DNA of 64,000 nt from Brachionus rotundiformis (taxonomy: Eukaryota > Rotifera > Eurotatoria > Ploima > Brachionidae): contig JAESIW010000137.1 of assembly GCA_016802295.1 (NCBI GenBank), positions 5,520,146 to 5,584,145 of the forward strand, in the 5' to 3' direction. Made by a program: the position numbers and the translations under genes. The notes beneath the pieces are model-generated. The model was given only the letters and a program-made list of their open reading frames with translations. It searched no databases and was not told the origin of the DNA. The number at the start of each line of letters is the position of its first letter. The first letter of the stretch is position 1. Shown in pieces: positions 22,201 through 32,915 of this stretch.

Positions 22201-22738
22201 ATTTGACAATTCCATAGGAACCTTTTCCAATTTCATCCTTTAATTTGTACTGATTTAATTGAATATATCCTTCAGGATGTTCGATTAATGACATTGAGTT
22301 TGTCTCGGTAAGAGTTAGGCTTTTTTCAGGTTCACTTATTTTTGCTATTGACTCTAGTCGACTTATATTCAAATCGGTAAAATATGTATTTATCGAGTTA
22401 TGCTTTGCCAAATTATCAAAATTTAATGAGTTGGTACTAGTTGAAAGTATTGATTTTGGAGTAAAAATGAAAGTATCCGATACATTATCAAAAATTTTTG
22501 CCGGTTTGATGAATTGCTTGCGTGTTGTAGGTGCCAAACTTGGTGATTCTCGAGTACCACTTTTTCTTAAATCATTCGGTCGTCCTCTTAGCGATGTTTC
22601 AAAAGCTAATCTTGAATTCTTTGACGAACTTGATGATTGACTACTAGCTCTGATTAAATAATTAGAATTTTTTTTTAATTTTTCATTCTTAGATGATTGA
22701 TTGCCAAGTAAGGGCGTAATTAATGAGCTATTAGGCAT
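19206..22738 (-). CDS. CAMKK: Calcium/calmodulin-dependent protein kinase kinase
   Basis: CaMKK phosphorylates the activation loops of CaMKI, CaMKIV and AMPK in the cytosol. Exons: 22738-22169, 22114-22063, 21638-21365, 21310-21057, 21003-20930, 20863-20788 and 19376-19206. After a ~155-residue Ser-rich N-terminus come the Gly loop GKGSYGIVK, NYAMKMISKKK with the catalytic Lys, and the Arg/Pro insert (RRAPIRQQ) that marks CaMKK. Next are REIAILKKLDHPNVVKLIE, HRDIKPSN, DFGVSN, GTPAFLPPEAI and the CPFQDE lobe. The last exon (HKWITKND, then ITVTDDEVKNSIKTL) matches the autoinhibitory/calmodulin-binding tail. The intron 19377-20787 contains a Tc1-like element. All phases agree. CAMKK1 or CAMKK2 cannot be chosen. 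Confidence 0.94.
19861..20695 (+). mobile_element. Tc1/mariner-like transposon remnant in a CaMKK intron
   Basis: The left end starts at a TA with CAGTATGTTGC. A 20-base motif at 19869-19888 recurs with 2 differences at 20084-20103, about 215 bases further in; this is the spacing of IR/DR ends in Tc1-like elements. From about 20330 degenerate transposase can be read, and near 20550-20680 NDWSRVIFSDESNFEVF, which contains the first catalytic Asp. The reading then stops, and no right terminal repeat is visible before 20787. Several stops and frameshifts show it is inactive. It lies antisense to CaMKK. Confidence 0.75.
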
Positions 22739-25700
22739 TGATTGTATAAATTTGCTTTTTTAGGACTCTAATTTGGGGATTGATTTTTTTTCTTAAAGTT
22801 AGATAATTGTTATTGAATTTTCGACTTCATGAATTAAAACTGTTTTATTAATTATTTTTTATCTAAAACAAATTAATTTTTTTATTTCATTTTTAAAAAT
22901 ATTTCAGCAGCAACTTTAATATACTTAAATGTTTAAATTTCTTAAAAAGAAATCAAATTTTATTTTAATACTCCAGCTTTAACACTAAAATCAGATAAAT
23001 CATTTTTTCGTAATTTTATAGGTTGTGTCATTAAAAAAAAGCGGAAAATATTTTTACTTTTATTTATCTCTAAAATATTATTATGAATGTTTGATTATTT
23101 TTTGTCAACAATTAAATAAATCATAAACGATATAATGTTTATTTAATTAATGCAACTTAAGGGAATAATAAAAATAAAGATTTTTTTCTAACAAAACAAA
23201 ACTGTTCTTATCATATTTTTTCAAATTAAAATTTAAATCAATATTTTCAAATTTCACTGGTTTTAATTAACTTTATTAAAAATATTTGAGTCGATTAATC
23301 GATTTTTAATGTAAAAATTAATCATAAAACAAATATTTGTTTTTGTCTTTAACATACCTTAATTTGGTGAAATAAGATTCCTAGTATAATCATACTTAAC
23401 ATATATCAGCTTTATCTAAATATCTCTAGGTCCAGGTTTTTTTTTTAACAAAAAAATAAAATTTTTGGTTTGTGCGCTGAAAATGTTTAATTTTTTAAAT
23501 ATACTTACTTTAAGAGAAATGATTGATATTGGAATATTTTTTTCCCAAATTTCCCGAGTCTAGTGTAAAAAAGTTTTTTATTTAAAATAATGTAGAATCA
23601 AATAATCAAATTTTATTGCGTATTATAATTCTATACGCCTAATTTAAAAATAAATTTCACTACAGACCAGAATGCGTCATGTTATTGACAAACACTTAGG
23701 CTTCAGTTAACCCTTAACATTTTTAATAAAAAAAATTTGATAATATTTTGGATAAAAAAAATTTGATAATATTTTGGATAAAAAAGAAAATCCAAATCCT
23801 AATTCGATTTTAAAAGAAAGAGACGAATCATAAAAAATATTGATTTTTTAATTAGCTAAGCTAAGCTAGCTCATTATAAATGGAATTTTAATATGTATTT
23901 TCGACACTGAAAAGGAGCTGAGAAACGCAAAATATAAGATTTTTTGACAAATTTGATTTATGCTGATGTCTGTCAAATTAAATACAAGGTCACAATTTAA
24001 ATTTTCAATTATTTTCATTTTTGAATTTGAATAACATAGAAGACTTTTTACTCTTTTAAATTATTAAATTATACAGCTATATATTATTTGTTATTAGTTT
24101 ATATAAAAAATGGATGGAAAATTTTTGATAAAATTTGTGACAAAAATGTCAAACAAGGAAAAATGCTTAAAAATCAATAAATTTTTTTTGTTATGATTAG
24201 ATTAGCAGAAAGTGAACATTAAAAATTTCGATTCAACAAACTCAAATTAATTTGAATTAGATAAACTTGCCTTAAGCTTGAATATATTTTGCATCATTTT
24301 ATTAGATGAAATTGATATTTCTGTTTTTAAAATCAGATATAAAACAAAAGCTCTCGATAAAAAAATTATCAAAAGACTATAGAGAAATAATCAAACATTT
24401 ATTAAATTAAAATTTTTTGTTGATAATTGAACTTATTTATTTGTCTTTCTTGTTTTGTGAAATCTAGTGATTTTTAATCATTTAACTTCAAAAAGTTTAA
24501 GTTTTTAAAATAAAAAAATAAAATTAATTGTTAGATGATAAATTAACGTGTCATCAAAGTTCCAAATATTCAAAACTTATGCTATTTAAGTTCCGAATTT
24601 TTGTAAATTTAGATTTTGGTGGAATTTAGTCAATTTTTAATGGAACAGGGTTCAATTTTAAGTTAAAATAATCAAATAACTATCAATATATTTAAAAATA
24701 TTCAGGATTTAAATCAGTGTTGTTCAAAATTGCAAAGTCAAGTTGATTTGACTTATTTTTTTTTTAAAAAGGTAAATATTACTGATAAGTATCACAAAAT
24801 AAAAAATTCTAATTTTTATTAAAGAGATGACGTTTTTCAATCAAATGTTGTCACCAGTAACCCTATTTTTTTAAATTAAAATATACAAAAAAAATTTCAA
24901 TATAAAAAAAATCTCAATTTAAAATGACTTCTTTTTTTACTTATGCGCAAGTCTGATTCAAATAAAATCACATTATTTTAAGAATTTATCCATATAATAT
25001 TAAACAAAAATTAAAAACCATTGCCACACTCTTTTTTTTTAAATAACCGGAATATCAATATACTCTTTCAGAATATGTTGTAAATTATTTCAGAATTATG
25101 ATTTTTTAAAAAATTTGAAAAGAAGTTCATCGGTCTGGGTCGGAACGAATTAAAGACTTTAAAGGATTAATTTTTTTGACCCCTGGTACAATTTTTTTCA
25201 CTTCCCCTACAGAATTTAAGGGTTTCAAAGATGTAGTTTACGAATTTCAAGTCAAAAATTAGATATTCAGAAGGCACTTAAGTTTTGAATCTATTGGACT
25301 TTTCATAAGTTTAAATCCTGGTTTCCGATTTTATTTATTTCTTCATTTATTTTTGCTACATGTTTAATACCTCGAAAAATTATAATGCATTTTGATTTTC
25401 TAATTATTTGTAAAAAATGAATGAAAAAAGACGAATGAGAGAGAAAAATGACATTTTGTTAAAATAAGCAGCAAAAAAAAAATCTAATGATTTTTAACAA
25501 ATTTTAGGCTTCTTTTATGGGGCTAAAAATTTTGAATTAATATAATCTTTTCCTAACTATTGAACGAAATCAATCTCTTATATTATATTATTTAGAATTA
25601 TAAACACAATGATTGCATAATAATAATAAAAATAAAAAAAATGCAATAATAGAATAAATATATGATTAAATAAAAAAGTTTAAATGTTTATTAAATATTA

Positions 25701-26249
25701 AATTTTATGCCTGATCTTTGACTAAATTTGCAGCATTCAAAAAATCTAACTCAAAGATCGAAAGAAAAATAAAATTTAAATTCAGTTTTTTATTTTTATC
25801 TTAAAACCAATTGAATATTGATTGAATAGCAAACCTCTTTTAATTAACACAACACTTTTATACAAATCCCCTGTTAGACCATCTAGAGTATGCCATTACC
25901 TCATGGTATCCATACTGTGTAAAAGATATAAATGTGAAATAATCGTGAAAGACAATTAATTTGATCCGATAATTATAGAAGATTTTTTAAATTTTCAATT
26001 TTCAAAATTTTGTCAATAAATACTTTTTAACAAATTATTAATTAATAAATTAAGTTAATAATTGAATTAAATTCACAAATCAGTATATTCACTGAACAAG
26101 AAAACGAAATTCAGTCAAAACACCTAGTCGAAAAAATTAAAGGTTCGAAATAATATGTTTTTATTTATTTAGTAAAATTAGAATTTTTTGATCCTTTTTT
26201 TAGGTTTGAAGAGGCTTGAAACAGAGACTAGAAAAAAAAAAACAAGATC

Positions 26250-26480
26250 AATTAACTATCGAAACTAGTGGCGAGTCAAAGTGGGAGAGTTGGCGCATGT
26301 TCAAGAAGGAAATGAGCAACATTTTTTAAAGAGGCGAAGGAACCCAGGAAGCAAAAAAGAGTTTTAAATAGAAAGAACAAGTGACCAAGTCTGGAAAAAA
26401 GTCTGGCCACCTCAACGACTTGAATTCTAAATTAAAGTTGAGATCTGAGCTTAAGAATTACATAACTTAATCCAGCAATC
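26250..26480 (+). mobile_element. Possible Tc1/mariner transposase scrap
   Basis: Degenerate plus-strand translation gives VWKKVWPPQ, then in a shifted frame DLNSKLKLRSELKNYI. This resembles the WPPQSPDLNPIENLW...LK block around the third catalytic residue of Tc1-type transposases. It is short and frame-broken, so the call is weak. Confidence 0.3.
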
Positions 26481-27409
26481 ACGAAAATGCACATTTTTAA
26501 GGGTTCCTTTCTTGAGCCAAACATTGTCACTTTAAATAAAGACTATTCACATATTTGTTGGGGGACCTCAAAAAACATTTTTAACAACAGGTTTAATGGT
26601 AAGAATATAATTAATAGCGAAAATAATCTTTTTTTTCTAGTATCAATTTATATTTTGCGATTATACATTCATGGTTAGAAAAATCAGTTTCTTAGTATAT
26701 GGTACAGTTTTTCCGTTCTCACGTGGCTAAGATCATTACTATGATAAAATTGCAACAAATTATTCTCAAACAAATGAAGGATAAAGAAAAACTTGTAAAC
26801 CAAATATCAAATTCACATTTTTCTAACTTCTAAAAAATAATAATTTATTTCGATTAATCCTTTTAATTTTTGTTTTAATTACAATTAATTAGAATTTCTT
26901 TTTTTACATGATATTTTAAATTAAGATTTTGACTGGAACTGGTTTAAAAAGAACACTATTCAATTTCAAACAATGTTAAATGGATTATTCATGGTAATTT
27001 TATGCATTTTTGCCATATCATCTTCATTTCATTGAGTAAAAAGAAACCAAATATCCTCATATAAGAAAAAAGGGGTCGAAAAAAGAAAAATAAATGAATA
27101 ATTCAATTTGATAAAATAATTTAACACAATCAAAGATTTTCATATAAAATTTGACTGAAAAACTTGGTTTATAGATAGAAATATTACTCATTTAAATTTT
27201 TTTTTTAAATTTATTTAATATTCGAATTAATTATAATCAAGAAATCAAGTTTTTAGATAAACCGAAAATCGTCAAGATCATTGACTGTAAGAAAACCTTA
27301 CAATCAGACTTATTTTTCTCTTAGTTCTAAAATTAATTTTAAAAAATAAGATAAAACACTTTATTATTAATTATTTTAAAATAATAGTAATAACCTCTTT
27401 TAATCCGGG

Positions 27410-28610
27410 AATTTTTCTTGCGCTCATTTATATTAGAACATACCAATTTTTATTGTCTACGGATAGAGGAGACTATTTCCTTCAAGGGAGAAATAGTTGG
27501 CAAAATTCAGCATGCGTGGGCAATTCAGTCCGCATGTTTTCCCGCGGCATATCTTTTTCGGCAGTCGCAAAATACTTTTTTGGTAGGATCCAAGGGGGGT
27601 CAAATGGAATATTTTTGGAAAGATCTCGACGAGAAAAGAAGAATGATACCCAAATAAAGATATTCTAGCAAAGGGATTTTGAGAAAAAGCCGGAAAACCG
27701 CGGAATTTTCAGCATAAACATCCCACTTTGATCTTGAATAGCTATGCGACCGCTCATCGTAGACTCATGATCAGGATGTCGTTGGATAGATGAAAGACAA
27801 AAGGTCTGCATGTAACACGTTGTAATAATTTAGCCACCGTGGTCGCACAGCTAAGTGGCCTTGAAAATTGGTGTTTTTTTGCCAAAATGGCCATTTTTCA
27901 AATGTGTTTTTATGACTAAAATTGCATATCAATCGGTAGGTCTCAGTGCCAAACTAAACGTGGAAGTGTTTTTTTGAGCATAGCTTTTGGCAATTTGGTA
28001 AAAAAAGGCCAAAAAGGTACAAAATACCAACTTTGAAAAATAAATGTTTATAAAATATGGCAATATGGGTATCATTTTGTAGATTTTTAAATCTATCTAA
28101 TGGTATGTTTATTTTTTTAATTGGACTTGAATGGCACTTAATGTTTATTCCCATAGTCATGATTTTTAGAAATCCATTATTTTAATGGTGTTTTAACTTT
28201 AAATACTCAATGGAATTAAGACAAATTGGGTATCATTTTGTAGATCTCAGTGAAGTAAATCCATAAATATGCTTTGTTTGTAAATTGGATTAGAATGGCA
28301 CTTTTTATGAGGCTCAAAAAGCCATTTTCGAGGAATTGCTACTTTAGAGTGTTCTAAATCACTTAGAATATTTCCAAAATATGAATATATGCATATAAAT
28401 CGATTTCTTTAAATGAAATTTACAATTTGATAATTATTTTAGAGTAGTTTTATAATTATCGTTACTTAATTTTCTCAGAAAAATTGTTTATTTGCATCTA
28501 AAAATAAAAAAAATAAAAGAAACAGTCGAAAGCGAGGCGAAGCCGAGCTTTCCTTCATTTTTTTAATCCTTAGGGCACAATTTCGCGAGCCGTAGGCGAG
28601 CACCATTTAA
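27410..28610. repeat. GC-richer repeat island with diverged ~150-bp units
   Basis: The base composition differs sharply from the flanks. Three related units start near 27922, 28061 and 28222. The second and third share GGGTATCATTTTGTAGAT and, about 65 bases later, a GAATGGCACTT-like motif. The first shares a related TATCAATCGGTAGGTCTCAGTG. A GC-rich hairpin (GAAAGC/GCTTTC with inner GGC-GAA-GCC) lies near 28530-28555, followed by GCGAGCCGTAGGCGAGC. No open frame resembles a known protein. It may be the remains of a transposon or satellite. Confidence 0.5.
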
Positions 28611-29238
28611 GCAGTAAAGCTGCATCTATCATAAAAGTAAAATATGAAAACCTTTGCTTTAAATATAAAAATTATTTTAAAATATTCGACGATGTTTAAA
28701 ACTCTATGGTTTACCTCTAACTCTTTACCAATTTCAATTATGATAGTTTTTACATCATCAATTAAAAATGACTTACTATATGGGCACACTAAAAATTGCC
28801 AAGCAATTTAAATCATTTTTAAATTTTTTTAAATAAAAGTCAGACCATTGTTAAAAATTCAAAACGTTTACCATTAACTCTTCTCTATTTATTAAAATAA
28901 AGTCAAAGAAAAAAAATCCTTAAAAAGAAATATTTTTTGTAAAATATTTAGAGCGAAGGGGGCATTGGACCCGACCCAGAGATTCTGGTTATTAGGTTTA
29001 ATTTGAATAGAATTTTTTCTTAAAAAATTTCATTTTTAACTAATGCAAATAATTCGATTTGTTTGTGTAAGATATAAATTTAAGGGCAAAGATTTAAAAA
29101 TTCAACTTTTATCCTTTCTAAAACTGAATAACACATGAAATGAACCAATATTCTCATTTTGATATGAATTATAAAAATTTCGTCTTCTAAAAGATTTTAT
29201 TTTGCAATTCTTAAAATCTTATTTTGCTATTTTATAAT

Positions 29239-30313
29239 TTATGATACTGTATTAACGTTAGTTGCTTCTTCTGAATCAATTAATTTCCAAAGACCATAAG
29301 TTTTGCCTATTGTATTTTGCCAAAGACGTAAAGTACCATCTTCCGAACCGCTTGCATAAACTTCGCCATCAGGAGAAAATTGAATGCAATGAACTGGTCC
29401 AAAATGTCCCTTAAATGATTCTTAAAATATATTAATTGGATATTTTTGAATTTTTCCTTTGGTATAGATACCAATTTCTGTTCCAGTTTCTATGCTGTAT
29501 TTATATAAAGTAAAATTTTCGCTTCCACAAACAAAAAGACTTTTGTCTGGACTAATTGAGACAGCACTGATAACACTGGGAATACAAAACGATTTTACTT
29601 TTTCAAGTTTGTCTAAGTCATAAAGTTCAACTGAGTTTCCATGAGAAAGTATTATCATCTGCCCGTCTCGAGACTGTTCAATGCTAGTCGGAGTATCATT
29701 AAATGTCAATTGTGTAATTTGACTGTTGGATGCTGTATCCCAAACTCTTAAAGTCTTATCATCAGATATGCTAATTATTTTTTTTGAACTATCAGCTATT
29801 ATGCATTTTTTTATATTAGAACTGTGTCCTGTGAAAATTTTTGGTTCTGTGGAATAATTTTCCAAATCATATAATCTAAGATGTTTGTCATTGCACCCAG
29901 TAACTAAATGCTTTGAATCTGATGAAAAGTCAACACTTTTAACAATGTGACGATGAGAAAATGAATGAATTTCAACACCAGATTTAGCATCCCATAATTT
30001 TCTTTTAAAAAATTTAAATAACTGCAAAAAAACAAATACAAAAATCAGTAATATCCTACGCAGTAAAATCTGCCGCTCCTGTAGCAGCCCGACTAGCATC
30101 TTTATTTATAGTTGCACCCCAAACAGCCCCTTTATGACCAACGAATGTACCAACCCAATCTCCAGTATCTCCTTCCCTCAGCATAGGAAGACCATCTTTG
30201 CAAGCACTTATTATAAAATAACTATAAGGTGTTATATCGCTAAAGCGTAAATCAACAACAGGTCTGGTATGACCACTGCAAGTAATTGGAATTTGGCGTA
30301 AATTTTTTGTCAT
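29239..30313 (-). CDS. STRAP: STRAP, WD40-repeat protein
   Basis: Exon 1 starts at ATG 30313 (MTKNLRQIPITCSGHTRPV) and ends in DFTA; exon 2 covers about 30015-29434 and exon 3 about 29420-29239. Spliced, it gives a roughly 325-residue seven-bladed WD40 protein with units such as CKDGLPMLREGDTGDWVGTF, KLWDAKSGVEIHSF, DKTLRVWDT and SGSEDGTLRLWQNT. It ends YGLWKLIDSEE, as STRAP does. STRAP is a subunit of the SMN complex (Unrip) that helps assemble spliceosomal snRNPs and also modulates TGF-beta signalling. The gene lies only about 110 bases downstream of the U6atac gene on the same strand, probably by chance. Confidence 0.93.
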
Positions 30314-30425
30314 ATTAGAAAGCAAGATTTTGAAAGAGAAATGTTGAAATTAAAATATTTAAATTAGTTATTTAATATTTTAAGACATGACATAAATAAA
30401 GTCTTATTAAAGAACACAATAAAAA

Positions 30426-30541
30426 TAATGGCCGATCGCCCTTTTCAGAGTTGTGCCTCGACCATTTTAATATTATAGACCCGAAGATCTATTCCGTCCT
30501 TGTCAAGGGGAGTGCTAACCTTCTCTCCTTTCAATAGACAC
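30426..30541 (-). ncRNA. RNU6ATAC: U6atac minor-spliceosome snRNA
   Basis: On the minus strand the RNA begins GTGTCTATTG and continues with AAAGGAGAGAAGGTTAGCAC and TCCCCTTGACAAGGA. These are the conserved U6atac segments that pair with the U12-type 5' splice site and with U4atac. An intramolecular stem-loop ATAGATC-TTCG-GGTCTAT follows, then a 3' stem (AATGGTCGA with TCGGCCATT), and a TTTTT terminator next to 30425. A TATA-like CTATATAAG lies about 27-36 bases upstream, as for polymerase III snRNA genes. Predicted length is about 116 bases, close to the usual 125. Confidence 0.92.
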
Positions 30542-32120
30542 AATTAATTTTATTTTTTCATTGCTTATATAGTTGATTTTTCAAAAATATTAGCATATGG
30601 TAAAACTGTTTATTTTAATTTTATAAACTGACATCTTATTTGAATAATTTAGTCTGTAAGTTTTTTTTATTTTGATAGACTTTTAAAATTGATCAAACTA
30701 TTTTAATCCAAATTTACTTTTTTAATTAGATTTATACTCAATCAATATATTCCTTAAGACTTGCTTTATTTTTTTAAATAAACTTTATGTTTCTTTTTTT
30801 GAATTAAATTAATTTTTTATAATCATTGATTAATTTTTTATAAACTAATGGCTTAATTTTTATCTTAAAGCCAAATAACCTGACGTTTGCTTTAAAATTG
30901 CACCAATTATGGAAAGAGATATTTTTCTTTATTCCAATTTGTTAACAAAATATCCATGCTTTCTTTTTTTTAATCTTTGAGTTTAAATATAATTAAGTAA
31001 ATAATCATCTCAATTATTGTTTAAATTAAATGACTCTTTTTTGATTTTTACACAAGTCAGGTTTTGATAGATAATTCAAGGCTTTTTATTTTAATTAAAT
31101 TTTGTATAATTATTTCTGCTTAATAAAGATATTTATAAATGAAATCTAAGTTATTATAAAAATTATTATAAGATATTTTAAAATACGCAATAATTTGAAA
31201 TATCTTGTGTAAATAAAAAGAAATTTTTTAAAAATTATTTTAAGGTAAAAAAAACCATTTTATAAACGGAAATATTTATTTTTTTAAATATAATTTGAAA
31301 CGCCCATTAGATTAGAAAATATTTCACAAGTTTATGTTTAGACTTGAATCACTTTAGTTTTAATTAAATGGTTTCTTTATTGATATTTCGCCAATATTTG
31401 CTGTACTGTCTATTCTCTTTGAAAATTATTTAGAATAAATAAAACATTTTGAAGCTGATATTCTAAAAACTTTCAAATATTAAAAATTGGTTTAATTTAC
31501 CTATTTAAGTTTAGCTTTATTTCAATTGAAAACTTTTTTTTTTGTTGAGGTAATTTATTTAAATAATTTCTTGAGTTGATATTTTATTTTCGTTTGCATC
31601 AAACATTAACAAATTTGAAAGCTTTTTATTTTTTATAAATTAAATAATTAATCAAAATATAAAACATTTTTGACTTCTAGGAATATGTTTTTCAAATTTA
31701 TTAATTTTAATTTAAATTTTTTAATTAAAAACTTTTTTTTTTCAATATTTTTTTGCCGAAAGTATTAATCAAATGAATAATACTTTTAATAGCCTAAAAA
31801 AATTAATCTAAAATAACGAAAACTAATTAGTTTTACATTTTTTGCACATGTTTTTCGAAAAAATGGCTCTCTATCCAAATTTATCAAAGAATTATTAATT
31901 ATTTTGAGTGTCGATTTTTTTTAAAAGCGTCTGAAATTTTTTTGATAATTAATTTATTAAGATAATATTTACAAAATAAAGTATGACAATCACAAAACAA
32001 ATTTTATTCAAAATAATAAACTCAAAGAGAAAGTTGATTCTCTTTTTAAAATTGCTTTTCGTAATGGCCTTCCTTCTTTGGTATCAGTTGAGCATAAAAA
32101 TGTACTTATTTTTTAAATAT
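30542..32120. other. Intergenic, no gene seen
   Basis: AT-rich sequence between U6atac and the next gene. Apart from the presumed U6atac promoter close to 30542-30600 I see no coding, RNA or repeat signal. Confidence 0.6.
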
Positions 32121-32915
32121 CTAGACAAACTTTTCTTTTTCCAATTCATTCAAAACAGCATAAAAATCTTCACTACATTGAACCAATATTGGTGGAAATT
32201 TCACCTGATTTTGATTAGTTCTTTTCTTAGAATTGGCACTTAATCTATTTTTAATATACGGATTTTGGTTATCTATTGATTGACTTGTTTTAAGAATTGG
32301 CTTCAAGCTACCATTTGAGACTGATGAGTTAAAAGATCCTGAAACCAAATTATTAAGAGATTCAAATTTGACTCCTTTAGGTTTTGAATCTTTGCGCCCT
32401 ATCGAGTCTGTTTCACTTGGAAATGAAAAAACCGAACTGGATTCGGTCGATAAGTTTAAGCTATTCGTAGAACCAAATCTGGCTCTGTAATTGGTACCAG
32501 CTGATCTTTTATCTTTTTCCTCATCTAACGAGGCACTCTTCAAATATCTTAAATATTCATTTTTGTGAAAATTCTTTTCATAACTGTACCAATTTAGCTG
32601 TTTTTGTCCTCGTTTAGGCTTGCTGCTTTTGGAATTTTCATTTAGCCAGTCCAAATACATCTTATATTTTTGTTTTATGTAAACAAGAGATCCGTCTTGT
32701 TTGTACAAATCAAATTCATTGTTGGATCCCAAGCTATCTCCTGTGATATTTGTCGAACAAGTCAGAAATGATGAATAGTCACTACTACTTAAGGCTAGTG
32801 ACTTGTTGTCATCGTCCAAATCATTGTCCTCGTTGCGACGACGATTAAGCTTATTTATTTGTCGTTTAGACAATGGTTTGAAATTTTTTAAATCAGAATT
32901 CGCTGAGTTGCTCAT
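32121..32915 (-). CDS. Hypothetical basic Ser/Asn/Lys-rich protein, 264 aa
   Basis: An intact single-exon frame from ATG 32915 to TAG at 32121, with clear coding composition compared with its flanks. The N-terminus is basic and acidic by turns (SKRQINKLNRRRNEDNDLDD), then a Tyr/Lys-rich segment (YIKQKYKMYLDWLNENS), a Ser-rich disordered middle and a C-terminal QVKFPPILVQCSEDFYAVLN. KGVKF resembles an RVxF-type PP1-docking motif, but such short motifs occur by chance. No signal peptide, membrane segment or known domain. I do not recognise it. Confidence 0.65.
   Translation of the reverse strand: MSNSANSDLKNFKPLSKRQINKLNRRRNEDNDLDDDNKSLALSSSDYSSFLTCSTNITGDSLGSNNEFDLYKQDGSLVYIKQKYKMYLDWLNENSKSSKPKRGQKQLNWYSYEKNFHKNEYLRYLKSASLDEEKDKRSAGTNYRARFGSTNSLNLSTESSSVFSFPSETDSIGRKDSKPKGVKFESLNNLVSGSFNSSVSNGSLKPILKTSQSIDNQNPYIKNRLSANSKKRTNQNQVKFPPILVQCSEDFYAVLNELEKEKFV

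Larger units (their letters stand above)
22739..29238. other. Gene-poor AT-rich region with repeat remnants
   Basis: This 6.5-kb stretch lies upstream of CaMKK and downstream of STRAP. No convincing exon is visible. It holds a 26-base tandem duplication near 23730-23785, a possible transposase scrap near 26390-26470, and a GC-richer repeat island at about 27410-28610; the last two are listed separately. Short open frames at 26487 and 27418-27668 have no family features. Confidence 0.6.

Noticed and set aside
26487..26678. 63-residue frame near 26.5 kb
   Set aside because: AT-rich chance frame with no motif and no neighbouring exon.
27418..27668. Overlapping 71-79 residue frames in the GC-richer island
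   Set aside because: No start context, no family features, and surrounded by stops; better explained as repeat sequence.
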